Below, piece by piece: positions 1-8,199 of a stretch of DNA of 64,000 nucleotides (its first letter is position 1; each line of letters opens with the position of its first letter). This DNA is from Desulfocarbo sp964620595 (GTDB lineage: Bacteria; Desulfobacterota; Desulfarculia; Desulfarculales; Desulfarculaceae), in contig CAZUHP010000011.1 of the NCBI GenBank assembly GCA_964620595.1, forward strand, positions 11,591-75,590, in the 5' to 3' direction. The notes beneath the pieces were generated by a model. That model had not been told where the DNA came from, ran no database searches, and worked only from the letters and a program-made list of their open reading frames with translations. The translations under genes were made by a program, and so were the position numbers.

Positions 1-1499
1 AGGGAGGCCGCACCGATGAGCAGGATGGCCAGCACCTTCACCCCGAAGGACAGCTCCAGCACCAGGCTGGAGAACTTGAGCCCCATGCCGGTGAGCCCCA
101 CCATGCCCACGATGATGCCGGCCGCGGCGCAGGCCACCGACACCATGATGGCGTTGCGGGCGCCCTTTTCCAGGGCGTTGAGCAGCCCCTTGAACTCGCT
201 GGCCGCGAACCGGCCGGCGCCCACCCTTTCCTCGGAGGCGGCGGGCAGTTGGGAGTTGCGGTAGGCCGTCTTCACCGCATTGGCCAGGACCGAAGTGGCG
301 AAGATGGAGATCACCGCCACGAAGCCCGACATCATGGGCGAGTAGTTCATGACCAGGGCGGCCACCAGGATGCCCACCGGGATCAGGAAGTGGAGCCCCT
401 CGAGCAGGGTGGCGCCCATCCGGGGCAGGTTCTCCTTGGACTGACCCACCAGGCCGTATTTCTTGGCCTCGAAGTGCACGAACAGCAGCACGGTGAGGTA
501 GTAGAGCACCGCGGGCACCAGGGCGATCTTGATGATCACCAGGTAGCTGGTGTTGGTGAACTCGGCCATGAGGAAGGCGCCGGCGCCCATGATGGGCGGC
601 ATCAGCTGGCCGCCGGTGGAGGCGGCGGCCTCGATGGCCCCGGCCACGTGGGGCCGGTAGCCCACCTTTTTCATCATGGGGATGGTGAAGGAGCCGGTGG
701 CCACCACGTTGCCCACCGCCGAGCCGGAAACCGAGCCCATGAAGCCCGAGGCGATGACCGCGGTCTTGGCCGGGCCGCCGGAAAAGCGCCCGGTGAGGGC
801 GTAGGCGATGTCGATGAAGAACTGCCCCCCGCCGGTGGACTCCAAGAAGGCGCCGAACAGCACGAAGATGAACACGAAGGTGGCGGCCACGTAGATGGGC
901 ACCCCGAACACGCCCTCGGTGGTCAGCCACAAGGTGGTGGCGATGCGCTCGATGCTGTAGCCCTTGTGGGCCAAAAGGTCGGGCACGAAATCACCGTGCC
1001 CCACGTAGGCGTAGAGGATGGCCACCAGGCAGATGCCGGTCATGATATTGCCGATCACCCGGCGGCAGGCCTCCATCACCAGGATGATGCCCACCATGCT
1101 GACGTACAGGTCCATGGAGGACCAATCACCCTGGCGTGCGAATATCTCGTCCAGGTTGTAGACGATGTAAAAGGAACAGTAGAAGGCCAAAAGGGCCAGC
1201 AGCACGTCCAGGAAAAACCAGAAATTAAGCTTGTCCTTGCGGGCGCCGGCAAAGGCGGGCCGCAAAAGAAAGGTGAGCGCCAAGATGGCGGCCAGGTGGA
1301 CGGAGCGCTGAACCATGGCGGACAGGGCGATGAGGCCGGCGGTCCAAAGCTGGTAGAGGCTCAGGCTCACGGCCAGCACCGATACCACCTTGGCCATGAG
1401 GCTCACCAGGGCCAGGTTGGCGTCCGGCGCGGGGCCCTCTGGCAGGCGGGTCACCTTGGGCTGGCTGGAGTCGCTTTGGGGTTTGTGGTCGGGGGACAT
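1..1499 (-). CDS. TRAP transporter fused permease (4TM + 12TM), cut off at the window edge
   Basis: The membrane part of a tripartite ATP-independent periplasmic transporter, in which the small (DctQ-like) and large (DctM-like) subunits are fused. About 499 residues are visible and the C-terminus lies beyond base 1. The sequence is a series of hydrophobic segments after a hydrophilic N-terminus of about 30 residues. The DctM-type core is recognisable from motifs such as GSVSGSAVGNVVATG and GGQLMPPIMGAGAF. The ATG at 1499 overlaps the end of the upstream DUF1850 gene by 49 bases, a common arrangement in TAXI operons. It works with the solute-binding protein encoded at 2048-3025. Substrate unknown; TAXI systems typically take up carboxylates. 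Family call is firm, exact start less so. Confidence 0.9.
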   Translation of the reverse strand, partial: MSPDHKPQSDSSQPKVTRLPEGPAPDANLALVSLMAKVVSVLAVSLSLYQLWTAGLIALSAMVQRSVHLAAILALTFLLRPAFAGARKDKLNFWFFLDVLLALLAFYCSFYIVYNLDEIFARQGDWSSMDLYVSMVGIILVMEACRRVIGNIMTGICLVAILYAYVGHGDFVPDLLAHKGYSIERIATTLWLTTEGVFGVPIYVAATFVFIFVLFGAFLESTGGGQFFIDIAYALTGRFSGGPAKTAVIASGFMGSVSGSAVGNVVATGSFTIPMMKKVGYRPHVAGAIEAAASTGGQLMPPIMGAGAFLMAEFTNTSYLVIIKIALVPAVLYYLTVLLFVHFEAKKYGLVGQSKENLPRMGATLLEGLHFLIPVGILVAALVMNYSPMMSGFVAVISIFATSVLANAVKTAYRNSQLPAASEERVGAGRFAASEFKGLLNALEKGARNAIMVSVACAAAGIIVGMVGLTGMGLKFSSLVLELSFGVKVLAILLIGAAS

Positions 1500-2044
1500 T
1501 GCTCTTTTGCTCCAACGGTGGGGGAAGCGTGCAGCGGGAAGAGCCGCAGCCACAGGCTGCGCAGCAGGCTGACCGGCCGGGCCGCTATCTCCACCGGCCG
1601 GCCCGGCACCAGGGCCGACAGGTTTATGCGGCCGCCGGGCCAGAGGATGGTGTGGTCCACCCCCGGGCTGCCCACCCGGAGCACCATGCGGCCCACCGGC
1701 ATGTGGATGTCCTCCAAAACCTGGAAGCCATCCCGCATCACATGGCGGCCGTGCCCCGGCCAATGGCCCATTCCCGCGTTAAAGCTTACGAAGCGCTCCT
1801 CCTCGATGTAGATGCGCCCCTGGGAGTCTACGCTGTGCTCTTCCCAGATAGGCTTGTGGTTCACCGAGTGAAAGTAATGCAGGGTGAACCTTTGCCCCTC
1901 CTCCAACGGAACCGCCAGCAGGGGCTCCCCCCCCGGTACAAGGGTCACCCTTAGTTCAAAGCCGCCGGGCAAGAGCGCGGCGACAAGCAGGGCGAGGGCC
2001 AGCCCGGCCAAGGCATACAGGACGAGCCGGGCTGGCCGCTTCAT
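1451..2044 (-). CDS. DUF1850 protein of a TAXI-TRAP operon
   Basis: A 197-residue protein with one N-terminal hydrophobic segment (about residues 8-27), so it is probably anchored in the inner membrane or exported. Features typical of DUF1850 are the FTLHYFHSVNHKPIWEEH stretch and the later FNAGMGHWPG segment. DUF1850 genes are regularly found between the TAXI binding protein and the fused permease, as here: only 3 bases separate it from the binding-protein gene, and its 3' end overlaps the permease start. Its biochemical role is not established; an accessory or assembly role in the transporter is inferred from synteny only. Confidence 0.8.
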   Translation of the reverse strand: MKRPARLVLYALAGLALALLVAALLPGGFELRVTLVPGGEPLLAVPLEEGQRFTLHYFHSVNHKPIWEEHSVDSQGRIYIEEERFVSFNAGMGHWPGHGRHVMRDGFQVLEDIHMPVGRMVLRVGSPGVDHTILWPGGRINLSALVPGRPVEIAARPVSLLRSLWLRLFPLHASPTVGAKEQCPPTTNPKATPASPR

Positions 2045-2047
2045 TTC

Positions 2048-3025
2048 CTAGCCCTTGGGCACCAGCTTGGCGGGGACCGCGATGCCCTTTTCCTTCAGGT
2101 ACTTGATGGTGCCCGGATGCAGCGGGATAGGCGACTGCTTCACCGCGTTCTCCGGGGTGGTGTACTTGGCAAAGGGATGGATCTTCTGCATGTAGGCGTT
2201 CTGCTCAAAGAGCACCTTGACCAGGTTGTAGACCAGGTCGGTGTCCAGGGAGGCCTGGCAGATGATCACGTTCCACACGCTGATGGTGGGCGTGGGCTTG
2301 TCCACCCCGCGGTACACGCCGCCCTCCAGGGTCCAGGCGGAGTAGAAGCCATAGGCGTCCGTCACCTTCTTCTGCTGCTCGGGGGTGAAGGAGACGATCT
2401 CGATGTTGTGGGTGGTGGCCAGGTCCATGATGGAGCTGGTGCCCGGCGCCACTACCCAGAAACCGGCGTCGATGGTGCCGTCGCGCAGGGCGTTGGCGCT
2501 CTCGTTGAAGGAGAGCCGGCGCACCTTAAAGCTGTCCAGGGGGATGCCCAGGGCCTTGAGCACCAGCTCGGCCATGAAGGCGGTGCCCGAGCCGGGCGCG
2601 CCGATGGAGATGGTCTTGCCCTTGAAGTCGGTCACGTTCTTGATGCCCGAACCCTTCAAGGTCACGATCTGCAGGATGTTGGGGTACATGGTCGCCATGG
2701 CCAGGATCTTCTGCGGCTTGCCGGCGAACTTGCCCTTGCCGTAGTAGCCCTGGAAGGCCACGTCGCCCATGATCTCGCCGATCACGGTCTCGCCCTTGTC
2801 GGCCAGCTTGGTGTTCTCCACGCTGGCGCCGGTGACCTCGGCCACCGCCTTGACGCCGGGCACATACTTGGACCAGATCTCGGCCAGGCCGCCGCCGTAG
2901 GGGTAGTACACCCCGCCGGTGCCGCCGGTGCCGATGGAGATGAAGGTGGTCTTGGCCGCCGCGGGCATGGCCAGAGCCAGGGCCAACGCGGCGCATACAG
3001 CCAGAATAAGGCTAAAACGTTTCAT
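2048..3025 (-). CDS. TAXI family TRAP transporter solute-binding protein
   Basis: Periplasmic binding subunit of the TRAP transporter, 325 residues, normal for the family. Residues 1-24 form a Sec signal peptide (basic start, long hydrophobic stretch, AMPAAA cleavage region). The mature N-terminus carries the TAXI signature ISIGTGGTGGVYYPYGG, followed by the GAPGSGTAFMAE region near residue 145. It is cotranscribed with the DUF1850 and permease genes. The regulator at 3590-4336 and lipoprotein at 3049-3492 lie just upstream on the same strand. The ligand cannot be read from the sequence. Confidence 0.93.
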   Translation of the reverse strand: MKRFSLILAVCAALALALAMPAAAKTTFISIGTGGTGGVYYPYGGGLAEIWSKYVPGVKAVAEVTGASVENTKLADKGETVIGEIMGDVAFQGYYGKGKFAGKPQKILAMATMYPNILQIVTLKGSGIKNVTDFKGKTISIGAPGSGTAFMAELVLKALGIPLDSFKVRRLSFNESANALRDGTIDAGFWVVAPGTSSIMDLATTHNIEIVSFTPEQQKKVTDAYGFYSAWTLEGGVYRGVDKPTPTISVWNVIICQASLDTDLVYNLVKVLFEQNAYMQKIHPFAKYTTPENAVKQSPIPLHPGTIKYLKEKGIAVPAKLVPKG

Positions 3026-3048
3026 TGCGGTATCCCTCCCCTATGCTC

Positions 3049-3492
3049 TTACTTGCTCATGGTCTTGACGATCAGCTCGACCGCCCCGGCCTTGTGGCCC
3101 ATACCCTTGACCGGGTACTTGTAGGTGGCGGTGGCGCCGGGCTTGACCAGACCCTTCTTGGTCTTGCGGGGAATCAAGCCGCCCACGGCCTTGCCGTTGT
3201 CCAGGAAGATGTTGACCCGGTAGCGCTGGGGCTCCTTGGACACGTTCTTGATCGTAACCAGGAAGTACAGCGAAGGCACCTTCTTGTACTTGGCTATGTA
3301 GCAACGGAAGTCCGTCACCTCGGCCTCGGGCGCGATGGAGTAGGTCAACTTCTCCTTGGGCGCGCAGGCGAAATACTCTGGAGACGCCTTGGCGCTCTTT
3401 TGGGGCACGCTCTGGCAGCCGGCGGCCAGCAGCAGACCGGCCAGGGCCAGTACGGCCATGGTCACCCAAATGACCCCTTTCGCTTTTTTCAT
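3049..3492 (-). CDS. Small predicted lipoprotein, function unknown
   Basis: A 147-residue protein with a lipoprotein signal peptide: basic MKKAK start, hydrophobic stretch, and lipobox LLAAGC, so Cys would be lipidated. The ATG at 3492 is preferred over one five codons upstream because GGAGG lies 8 nt before it. The mature domain looks like an all-beta fold, with segments such as SLYFLVTIKNVSKEPQRYRV that resemble immunoglobulin-like modules handling extracytoplasmic ligands or complexes; this is a visual impression. It sits 23 bases upstream of the TAXI binding protein and is likely cotranscribed. I do not recognise a named family. Confidence 0.7.
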   Translation of the reverse strand: MKKAKGVIWVTMAVLALAGLLLAAGCQSVPQKSAKASPEYFACAPKEKLTYSIAPEAEVTDFRCYIAKYKKVPSLYFLVTIKNVSKEPQRYRVNIFLDNGKAVGGLIPRKTKKGLVKPGATATYKYPVKGMGHKAGAVELIVKTMSK

Positions 3493-3589
3493 GTCTTCAC
3501 CCTCCATGCTCAGTTACTAAAACCAAAGAGAGGGGTGCCGTCCAAGCCGGGGCGGCGCCCCGTCCCACCCTGGGTTGCCTCGAAAAAGG

Positions 3590-4336
3590 CTAGCCGCCGC
3601 CTCCCCACAGCGTCTTCACCTCTATGCCCATGCGCTGGTAGCGGCTGTGAAGCTGGGCCAGATCGCCCTCCACCAGCTCGCGCGCCTCCTGGGCCCGGCC
3701 GGCCTTGATGGCCGCCACGATGCGCTTGTGGTAGGCCAGCACCGCCTGGCTGGTCTCTATGCTGAGGCGCCCCTCCAGAGCCTTGATCAGGATGGAAAGC
3801 ACCGTCTCGCACAGTACCGACAGAAGCGGGTTCTGGGCCAGGGCCACCAGCCGGCGGTGGAACTCCAGGTTGGCCGCCCTGAGCGCCTGGGAATCGTCGT
3901 GCGCCTCCTCGGCCAGGGCCACGATCTCGTCCAGGGACTCCAGGCCCTCCGGGGTGGAGCGCTTCACCGCCATCTCCGCGGCCGGGGCCTCCAGCATGAG
4001 CCGCAGCTCGAACAAGTTGTCCAGGGAGACGGCCCCGGCGGCCAACAGGTTGCCGATGCTGGTGGAAAGCGGCTTGTCATAGTCGGTGCTCACAAAGGTG
4101 CCGCCGCCGGCCCCCTTTTGCACCCGCAGGATGCCGGCCAGCTCCAGGGTGCGGATGGCCTCCCGCACCACCACCCGGCTCACCCCGAACTGCTCGGCCA
4201 TCTCCCGCTCCGAGGGCAGGCGCTGGCCCTCTTCCAGGGAGCCGGAGAATACCTGCTCCCGTATAGCCTGGGCCACCTGCTCATAGGCCTTGCGGCGCTT
4301 GGGCAACGGGGAGATGATGGAGCCGGGTGTCGCCAT
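3590..4336 (-). CDS. FadR/GntR-family transcriptional regulator (FCD domain)
   Basis: A 248-residue regulator. Residues about 17-85 form a GntR winged helix-turn-helix (LPSEREMAEQFGVSRVVVRE is the recognition region, followed by the GAGGGTFVS wing). Residues about 100-235 form the all-helical FCD ligand-binding domain, with the usual metal/ligand positions in FELRLMLE, NLEFHRRL and YHKRIVAAI. It is the first gene upstream of the TRAP transporter operon on the same strand, so it probably controls that operon and itself in response to the transported carboxylate. The imperfect palindrome at 4406-4427 in its upstream region is a candidate operator. Confidence 0.9.
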   Translation of the reverse strand: MATPGSIISPLPKRRKAYEQVAQAIREQVFSGSLEEGQRLPSEREMAEQFGVSRVVVREAIRTLELAGILRVQKGAGGGTFVSTDYDKPLSTSIGNLLAAGAVSLDNLFELRLMLEAPAAEMAVKRSTPEGLESLDEIVALAEEAHDDSQALRAANLEFHRRLVALAQNPLLSVLCETVLSILIKALEGRLSIETSQAVLAYHKRIVAAIKAGRAQEARELVEGDLAQLHSRYQRMGIEVKTLWGGGG

Positions 4337-4405
4337 GCCACCTTCAGGAAGAAGAGAAGTCTTGTCTGTGCACTGGGAATTGGACTAAGGTTAGCCCATA
4401 GCTAC

Positions 4406-4427
4406 CTTGTAGCCAGACTGCCACAAG
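4406..4427. promoter_or_regulatory. Candidate operator palindrome
   Basis: A 22-base imperfect inverted repeat with outer arms CTTGT and ACAAG and inner matches giving 7 pairs out of the 8 outer positions. It lies in the divergent region between the GntR-family gene and the nucleoside-recognition gene, 70 bases from the regulator start. FCD-type regulators usually bind such short palindromes. Assignment is by position and symmetry only. Confidence 0.4.
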
Positions 4428-4499
4428 TACCACCCCCCTTGTCAAGCCCTTTCCCTCAACTCCTTGACCACCCGCCCGGCCCAGCGTAAAAACAGGGGC

Positions 4500-4970
4500 A
4501 TGTCTGATGCCTCCCGCAACCCAGCCCCCGCGCCTGCTCCCTGGCGCCGGGGTTTCGCCAATGGCCTGGAGCGCGGCCGCACCCTGGCCTGGTTTCTGCT
4601 GAAAACCATCCTCCCCCTCTACGTCGCCACGGAAATATTAAAAGTTTCCGGTCTGTTATCCTGGATATCCAGCTTCCTGGCCCCGGTGATGGGCCTTTTC
4701 GGCCTGCCGGCCGAGGCCGCCGCGGTGCTCACCGCCGGCTTCCTGGTGAACCTCTACGCCGCCGCCGCGGTGGCCGCCCCCCTGGGGCTGAGCAGTGCCC
4801 AGGTCTCGGTCATCGGCCTGATCCTGGGCATATCCCACTCCCTGGTGGTGGAGGGCGCGGTGGTGCGCGGCCTGGTGCCGGGGCGCCACTGGCACCTCAC
4901 TGCCCTGCGCCTGGGCCTGGGGCTTGCCTCGGGCTGGGTGCTGGCCCAGGTCCTGGCGGTGGCGGCATGA
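4500..4970 (+). CDS. Nucleoside-recognition-domain membrane protein, first of a pair
   Basis: A 156-residue membrane protein with about four hydrophobic segments and glycine-rich turns of the nucleoside-recognition (Gate/SpmA-SpmB-like) domain. It forms a pair with the next gene, which overlaps it by 4 bases (ATGA). Two-gene sets of this kind occur in many Desulfobacterota, and a heteromeric transport or gating role is presumed; the substrate is unknown. ATG at 4500 is chosen over a TTG at 4464, which would add a non-conserved-looking hydrophilic leader. Confidence 0.75.
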   Translation: MSDASRNPAPAPAPWRRGFANGLERGRTLAWFLLKTILPLYVATEILKVSGLLSWISSFLAPVMGLFGLPAEAAAVLTAGFLVNLYAAAAVAAPLGLSSAQVSVIGLILGISHSLVVEGAVVRGLVPGRHWHLTALRLGLGLASGWVLAQVLAVAA

Positions 4971-5461
4971 GCGCCTATCTCGCCCTGTTGCCCGGCGCGG
5001 TCCTGGACGGCCTCATCCTCTGCGCCGAGATCATGGCCATCGTGCTGCCCCTCATGGTGGGCTATGAGATCGCCAAGGCCTACGACCTGTTCGCCCGGCC
5101 CTGGAAGGGCGTGGGCCCGGTACTGGCCCGCCTGGGCCTGGGGCCGGGCGCCCTGGTGCCCCTCTTGGCCGGCATCTTCCTGGGGCTCCTCTACGGCGCG
5201 GGCATTCTCCTGGCCATGAGCCGGGAGGAGGGCCTGGAGCGCGGCGAGCGCCTGGCCCTGGCCGTGTTTCTGGTCACCTGCCACGCGGTGGTGGAGGACA
5301 CCGCCATCTTCATGCTCCTGGGCGGCAGCGCCTGGCTGATGCTCCTGCCCCGGGTGGCGTTGGCCGTGGCACTCACCGCCTGGCTGGCCCGACGGGGGGC
5401 GACGGGGGGGCAGGCGACGGGGGGCGACGGGGGGGGGCAGGCGACGGGAATAAGGGGGTAG
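4967..5461 (+). CDS. Nucleoside-recognition-domain membrane protein, second of a pair
   Basis: A 164-residue membrane protein with about four or five hydrophobic helices, including GIFLGLLYGAGILLAMSREEG and CHAVVEDTAIFMLLG. It overlaps the preceding gene by 4 bases and is translationally coupled to it. The membrane domain ends near residue 142. The last roughly 22 residues (RRGATGGQATGGDGGGQATG) are encoded by the G-rich repeat at 5391-5449 and look like a low-complexity extension added when the repeat replaced the original 3' end. Function of the pair is unknown. Confidence 0.75.
   Translation: MSAYLALLPGAVLDGLILCAEIMAIVLPLMVGYEIAKAYDLFARPWKGVGPVLARLGLGPGALVPLLAGIFLGLLYGAGILLAMSREEGLERGERLALAVFLVTCHAVVEDTAIFMLLGGSAWLMLLPRVALAVALTAWLARRGATGGQATGGDGGGQATGIRG
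5391..5449 (+). repeat. G-rich repeat cluster (GGGGGGCGAC type), copy 1
   Basis: Five or six tandem copies of a unit like GGGGGGCGAC, with some GGCAGGCGAC variants, lying inside the 3' end of the gene at 4967-5461. The same unit recurs at 9475-9546, 13161-13256, 26761-26892 and 31987-32043, so it is a dispersed repeat family. The runs of four or more G could form G-quadruplexes. Confidence 0.85.
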
Positions 5462-5595
5462 AGGCAAGGCGCCTCCCTTGATTGGCTCTCCGGCGCTTGG
5501 TGAGGATTTTCCCGGCGTTTTCTCCCGCTTTTTCCCCGGAGAAGGCTTGCGCGAATCCACCCCAACCCCGCGGCCGAGGTCGCCCAACCCCTTGA

Positions 5596-5624
5596 TTGAC
5601 CCGGCCCCGGGCAGGGGCTATACT
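5596..5624 (+). promoter_or_regulatory. Sigma-70-type promoter
   Basis: TTGACC and TATACT separated by exactly 17 bases. Transcription would start near 5631, about 30 bases before the ATG at 5663. Confidence 0.75.
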
Positions 5625-5662
5625 CGTAACCACATACTTCTCATGACAAAAATGGAGACCAC

Positions 5663-5923
5663 ATGGCCCGGCACTCCCATGGGTTCGTTGAACAGTACAC
5701 CGGCCTGGTGGGCTACGGCCTGGACCGGGAAACCGACCAGGCCACCTTGCAGGTGTATCTACAGAAGTTTTCCGACGACGAGATGATGAGGCTCATCCTC
5801 CCCCGCCTGGCCCAGGAGGAGATGGACCAGCTTTTCGACCTCCTGAGCCGCTTGATGCGCCAGCACCTGAGCGAGGAGGAGTATCACCAGCATTTCCTCA
5901 AAGACCCCGACCACGGGGGTTGA
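5663..5923 (+). CDS. Small conserved-looking protein, function unknown
   Basis: An 86-residue soluble, highly charged and mostly helical protein with no signal peptide or cysteine. The sequence starts MARHSHGFVEQYTGLVGYGL and ends with a His-rich helix (EEEYHQHFLKDPDHGG). I recall similar short cytoplasmic proteins of unknown function in other Deltaproteobacteria but cannot verify this here. It has its own promoter at 5596-5624 and lies 2 bases upstream of the next gene, so the two are surely cotranscribed. Confidence 0.75.
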   Translation: MARHSHGFVEQYTGLVGYGLDRETDQATLQVYLQKFSDDEMMRLILPRLAQEEMDQLFDLLSRLMRQHLSEEEYHQHFLKDPDHGG

Positions 5924-5925
5924 TC

Positions 5926-7125
5926 ATGGACCTTCCCCAGCCCCTGGACAGCCGTCTGGCCCAGGTACAGGGCGTGTTGGACACCGCCTTTTTCGCGCCG
6001 CTCCACAAGAACGACTGGCTGGCCTACCGTTTCAACCAGCCCGCTTTCCTGCGCCTGGAGGATCCCGAACTCTTCGACCTGTTCGTGCGCGCCGCCCTGG
6101 CCTGCGAGGTGATCCACCCCGAGGGGGCCGAGGGCCGCAACCCCCTGGCCTGGCTGTGGGACATGACCCACAGCGGCGCGGTGCTGGCCCAGGTGTTGGC
6201 CAGCTTGCGCTTCGACCGGCCGCTTCTGTTCCACCGCACCCTCATGTCCCTCCCCGCGGTGACCCGCCAGGAGGTCAAACCCGACGACTTCGAACTGGTG
6301 GAGGACTTTCTGGCCAAGGCCCTGGCCCAAAGCGAGATGGACCTGGCCGAGGCCGCGGAGAGCGAGCTGGACACCTTGTACCAGCGCGCCCTGCGCGCCG
6401 CGGGCCAGGACCCCGAGGCAGTGGAGGCCCAGGTGGAGGAGCTGGCCCAAAAGGTGCTGGACAGGCCCCAGGCGGTGGAGCTGGACTCCGACGCCGAACT
6501 CCGCCTGTGGATGGCCCTGGGCGACGGCCTGGAGGGGATCCCCCCGGAATCGGCCCCGGCGGTGATGGCCCGGGTGTGGGCCCGCTGGGCAGGGGCGGTG
6601 ATCGGCTCCACCCCCGACCTGGCCCTGCTCGGCCGCATGCACCCCCGTCTGGACATCACCCCGGCCGAGCTGGCCGTGTATGCCCCGCCCGACAAGGAAG
6701 CCTCCCATGTGATCCAGGCGGAATGCCCCTTCTGCGGGGCCAAGTCCGAGATACGCCTGGGACCGGAGGTGCAGCCCCTGGCCTCCTGCCCCCACCTGGT
6801 CTACGTGGGCACCAGCGACGAGGTGCACCTGCTGGAGGTGCTGGGCCACTTCGAGGTGGGCAAGGACTTCCGCGAGCTGTTGGCCTCCTACTACCAGTCG
6901 CCCAGCGACCTGGACCTGTTCTGCACCATTGTCAACGACCTGTTCGAGATGCTGGTGAACCAGGGCCGCCTGGCCGCGGTGCCGGTGGCCAGCCAGAGCG
7001 CGGCCCAGGCCTTCTACAACCTGCTGGCCTTTTTCCAGGGCCCCCCGCCCACCCCGCCCACCCCGGCCAAGGACGGGGAGGAAATGCCCGCTCCCGGCCG
7101 CCCCGCCTCCCCCCGGACTCATTAG
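5926..7125 (+). CDS. Uncharacterised protein with a CxxC motif
   Basis: A 399-residue soluble protein with no signal peptide. It is helical and acidic through residues 1-220. Near residue 268 it has a short CPFCGAKSE motif followed about 17 residues later by SCPHLVYVGTSDE, which could bind zinc or iron through Cys and His. The C-terminal 30 residues are Pro-rich and disordered. It follows the small gene at 5663 with a 2-base gap and precedes an M42 peptidase by 18 bases. I do not recognise the family. Its partners in the operon suggest a cytoplasmic role, possibly in protein or peptide handling, but this is context only. Confidence 0.75.
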   Translation: MDLPQPLDSRLAQVQGVLDTAFFAPLHKNDWLAYRFNQPAFLRLEDPELFDLFVRAALACEVIHPEGAEGRNPLAWLWDMTHSGAVLAQVLASLRFDRPLLFHRTLMSLPAVTRQEVKPDDFELVEDFLAKALAQSEMDLAEAAESELDTLYQRALRAAGQDPEAVEAQVEELAQKVLDRPQAVELDSDAELRLWMALGDGLEGIPPESAPAVMARVWARWAGAVIGSTPDLALLGRMHPRLDITPAELAVYAPPDKEASHVIQAECPFCGAKSEIRLGPEVQPLASCPHLVYVGTSDEVHLLEVLGHFEVGKDFRELLASYYQSPSDLDLFCTIVNDLFEMLVNQGRLAAVPVASQSAAQAFYNLLAFFQGPPPTPPTPAKDGEEMPAPGRPASPRTH

Positions 7126-7143
7126 CCAGGAAAGGACCGCCCC

Positions 7144-8199
7144 ATGGACCTGGTCGAGCTGCTGGAAACCTGTTGCGCGCCCCTGGGCCCGCCCGGCTAC
7201 GAGGACGAGGCGCGCCAGACCGTGGCCGAGATCATCGCGCCCTACGTGCGCCGCCTGGAGACCGACCGCCTGGGCAACCTCCAGGCCTGGCTGGGCCCCG
7301 AGGGATCTGAGGGAGTCCCCCGGGTGATGCTGGACGCCCACCTGGACGAGTGCGGGCTCATCGTGCAGCGGGTGGAAAAGGAAGGCTGGCTGCGGGTGGC
7401 CCCCCTGGGCGGGGTGGACCAGCGCATCCTGCCCGGCTCCCGGGTGGTCCTCCAGCCCCGGCCCGGCCAGCGGGTGGAGGGCGTCATCGGCCTGGCCCCG
7501 CCCCACGTGAGCCAGAAGGGCGACAAGGAAAAATCCGTGCCCTGGGACCAGACCTTCGTGGACATCGGCGCGGCCGACCAGGACCAGGCAGCGGCCCTGG
7601 GGGTGGAGACCGGCACTCCCGGGGTGCTGGAGCTGGGCATGAGGCGCCTGGCGGGAGGCTGCTTCATGGCCCGCAACCTGGACGACCGTGCCGGTTGCGC
7701 GGTGCTCTGCGCCCTGGCCCGGCGCCTGGCCGAGGACCCGCCGCCGGTGGAGGTGGTGCTGAACTTCGCGGTGGGCGAGGAGCTGGGCCTCAGGGGCGCC
7801 ACCACCGCGGCCTACGGCCTGAAACCGGATCTGGCCCTGTGCCTGGAGGCCACCGTGGGCGACACCCCGGGGCTCAGCCCCGGCCGCCAGCCCTCGTACC
7901 TGGGCCGGGGGCCGGCCATCACCGTGGCCGACGGCCGCATCGTGGTGCCCCGGCGCCTGGTGGAGTCCCTGGAGCGGGCCGCGGCCAGGGCCGGAGTGGA
8001 GTGCCAGCGCAAGCTGCCGCCCTTTGGCGGCACCGATGCCGGGGCCATCCACCTCTCCCGCGCCGGGGTGCCCGCCTGCATCGTGGCGGTGCCCTGCCGC
8101 TACATCCACACCCCGGCCTCGCTGCTCAACCTGGACGACCTGGCCGCCATGCTGGAACTGAGCCTGGCCTGGCTGCGCCAGGTGGAGGAGCTGTTGTGA
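7144..8199 (+). CDS. M42 family metallopeptidase (glutamyl-aminopeptidase type)
   Basis: A 351-residue cytoplasmic aminopeptidase of the M42 (TET/FrvX) family, binding two metal ions and usually forming a dodecamer that degrades peptides. Motifs in order: LDAHLDECGLIV (first metal His), the EKSVPWDQTFVDIGA loop, NLDDRAGC (bridging Asp), VGEELGLRGA (catalytic Glu), GGTDAGAIH and the C-terminal CRYIHTP (metal His). The length is typical. Its stop codon overlaps the GTG start of the M24 gene by 4 bases, so the two peptidases are made together. Confidence 0.93.
   Translation: MDLVELLETCCAPLGPPGYEDEARQTVAEIIAPYVRRLETDRLGNLQAWLGPEGSEGVPRVMLDAHLDECGLIVQRVEKEGWLRVAPLGGVDQRILPGSRVVLQPRPGQRVEGVIGLAPPHVSQKGDKEKSVPWDQTFVDIGAADQDQAAALGVETGTPGVLELGMRRLAGGCFMARNLDDRAGCAVLCALARRLAEDPPPVEVVLNFAVGEELGLRGATTAAYGLKPDLALCLEATVGDTPGLSPGRQPSYLGRGPAITVADGRIVVPRRLVESLERAAARAGVECQRKLPPFGGTDAGAIHLSRAGVPACIVAVPCRYIHTPASLLNLDDLAAMLELSLAWLRQVEELL

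Noticed and set aside
249..1811. Long open frame on the plus strand rich in Gly, His and Gln
   Set aside because: It is the antisense of the TRAP permease gene. GC-rich coding DNA often leaves such open frames, and similar ones oppose nearly every gene here.
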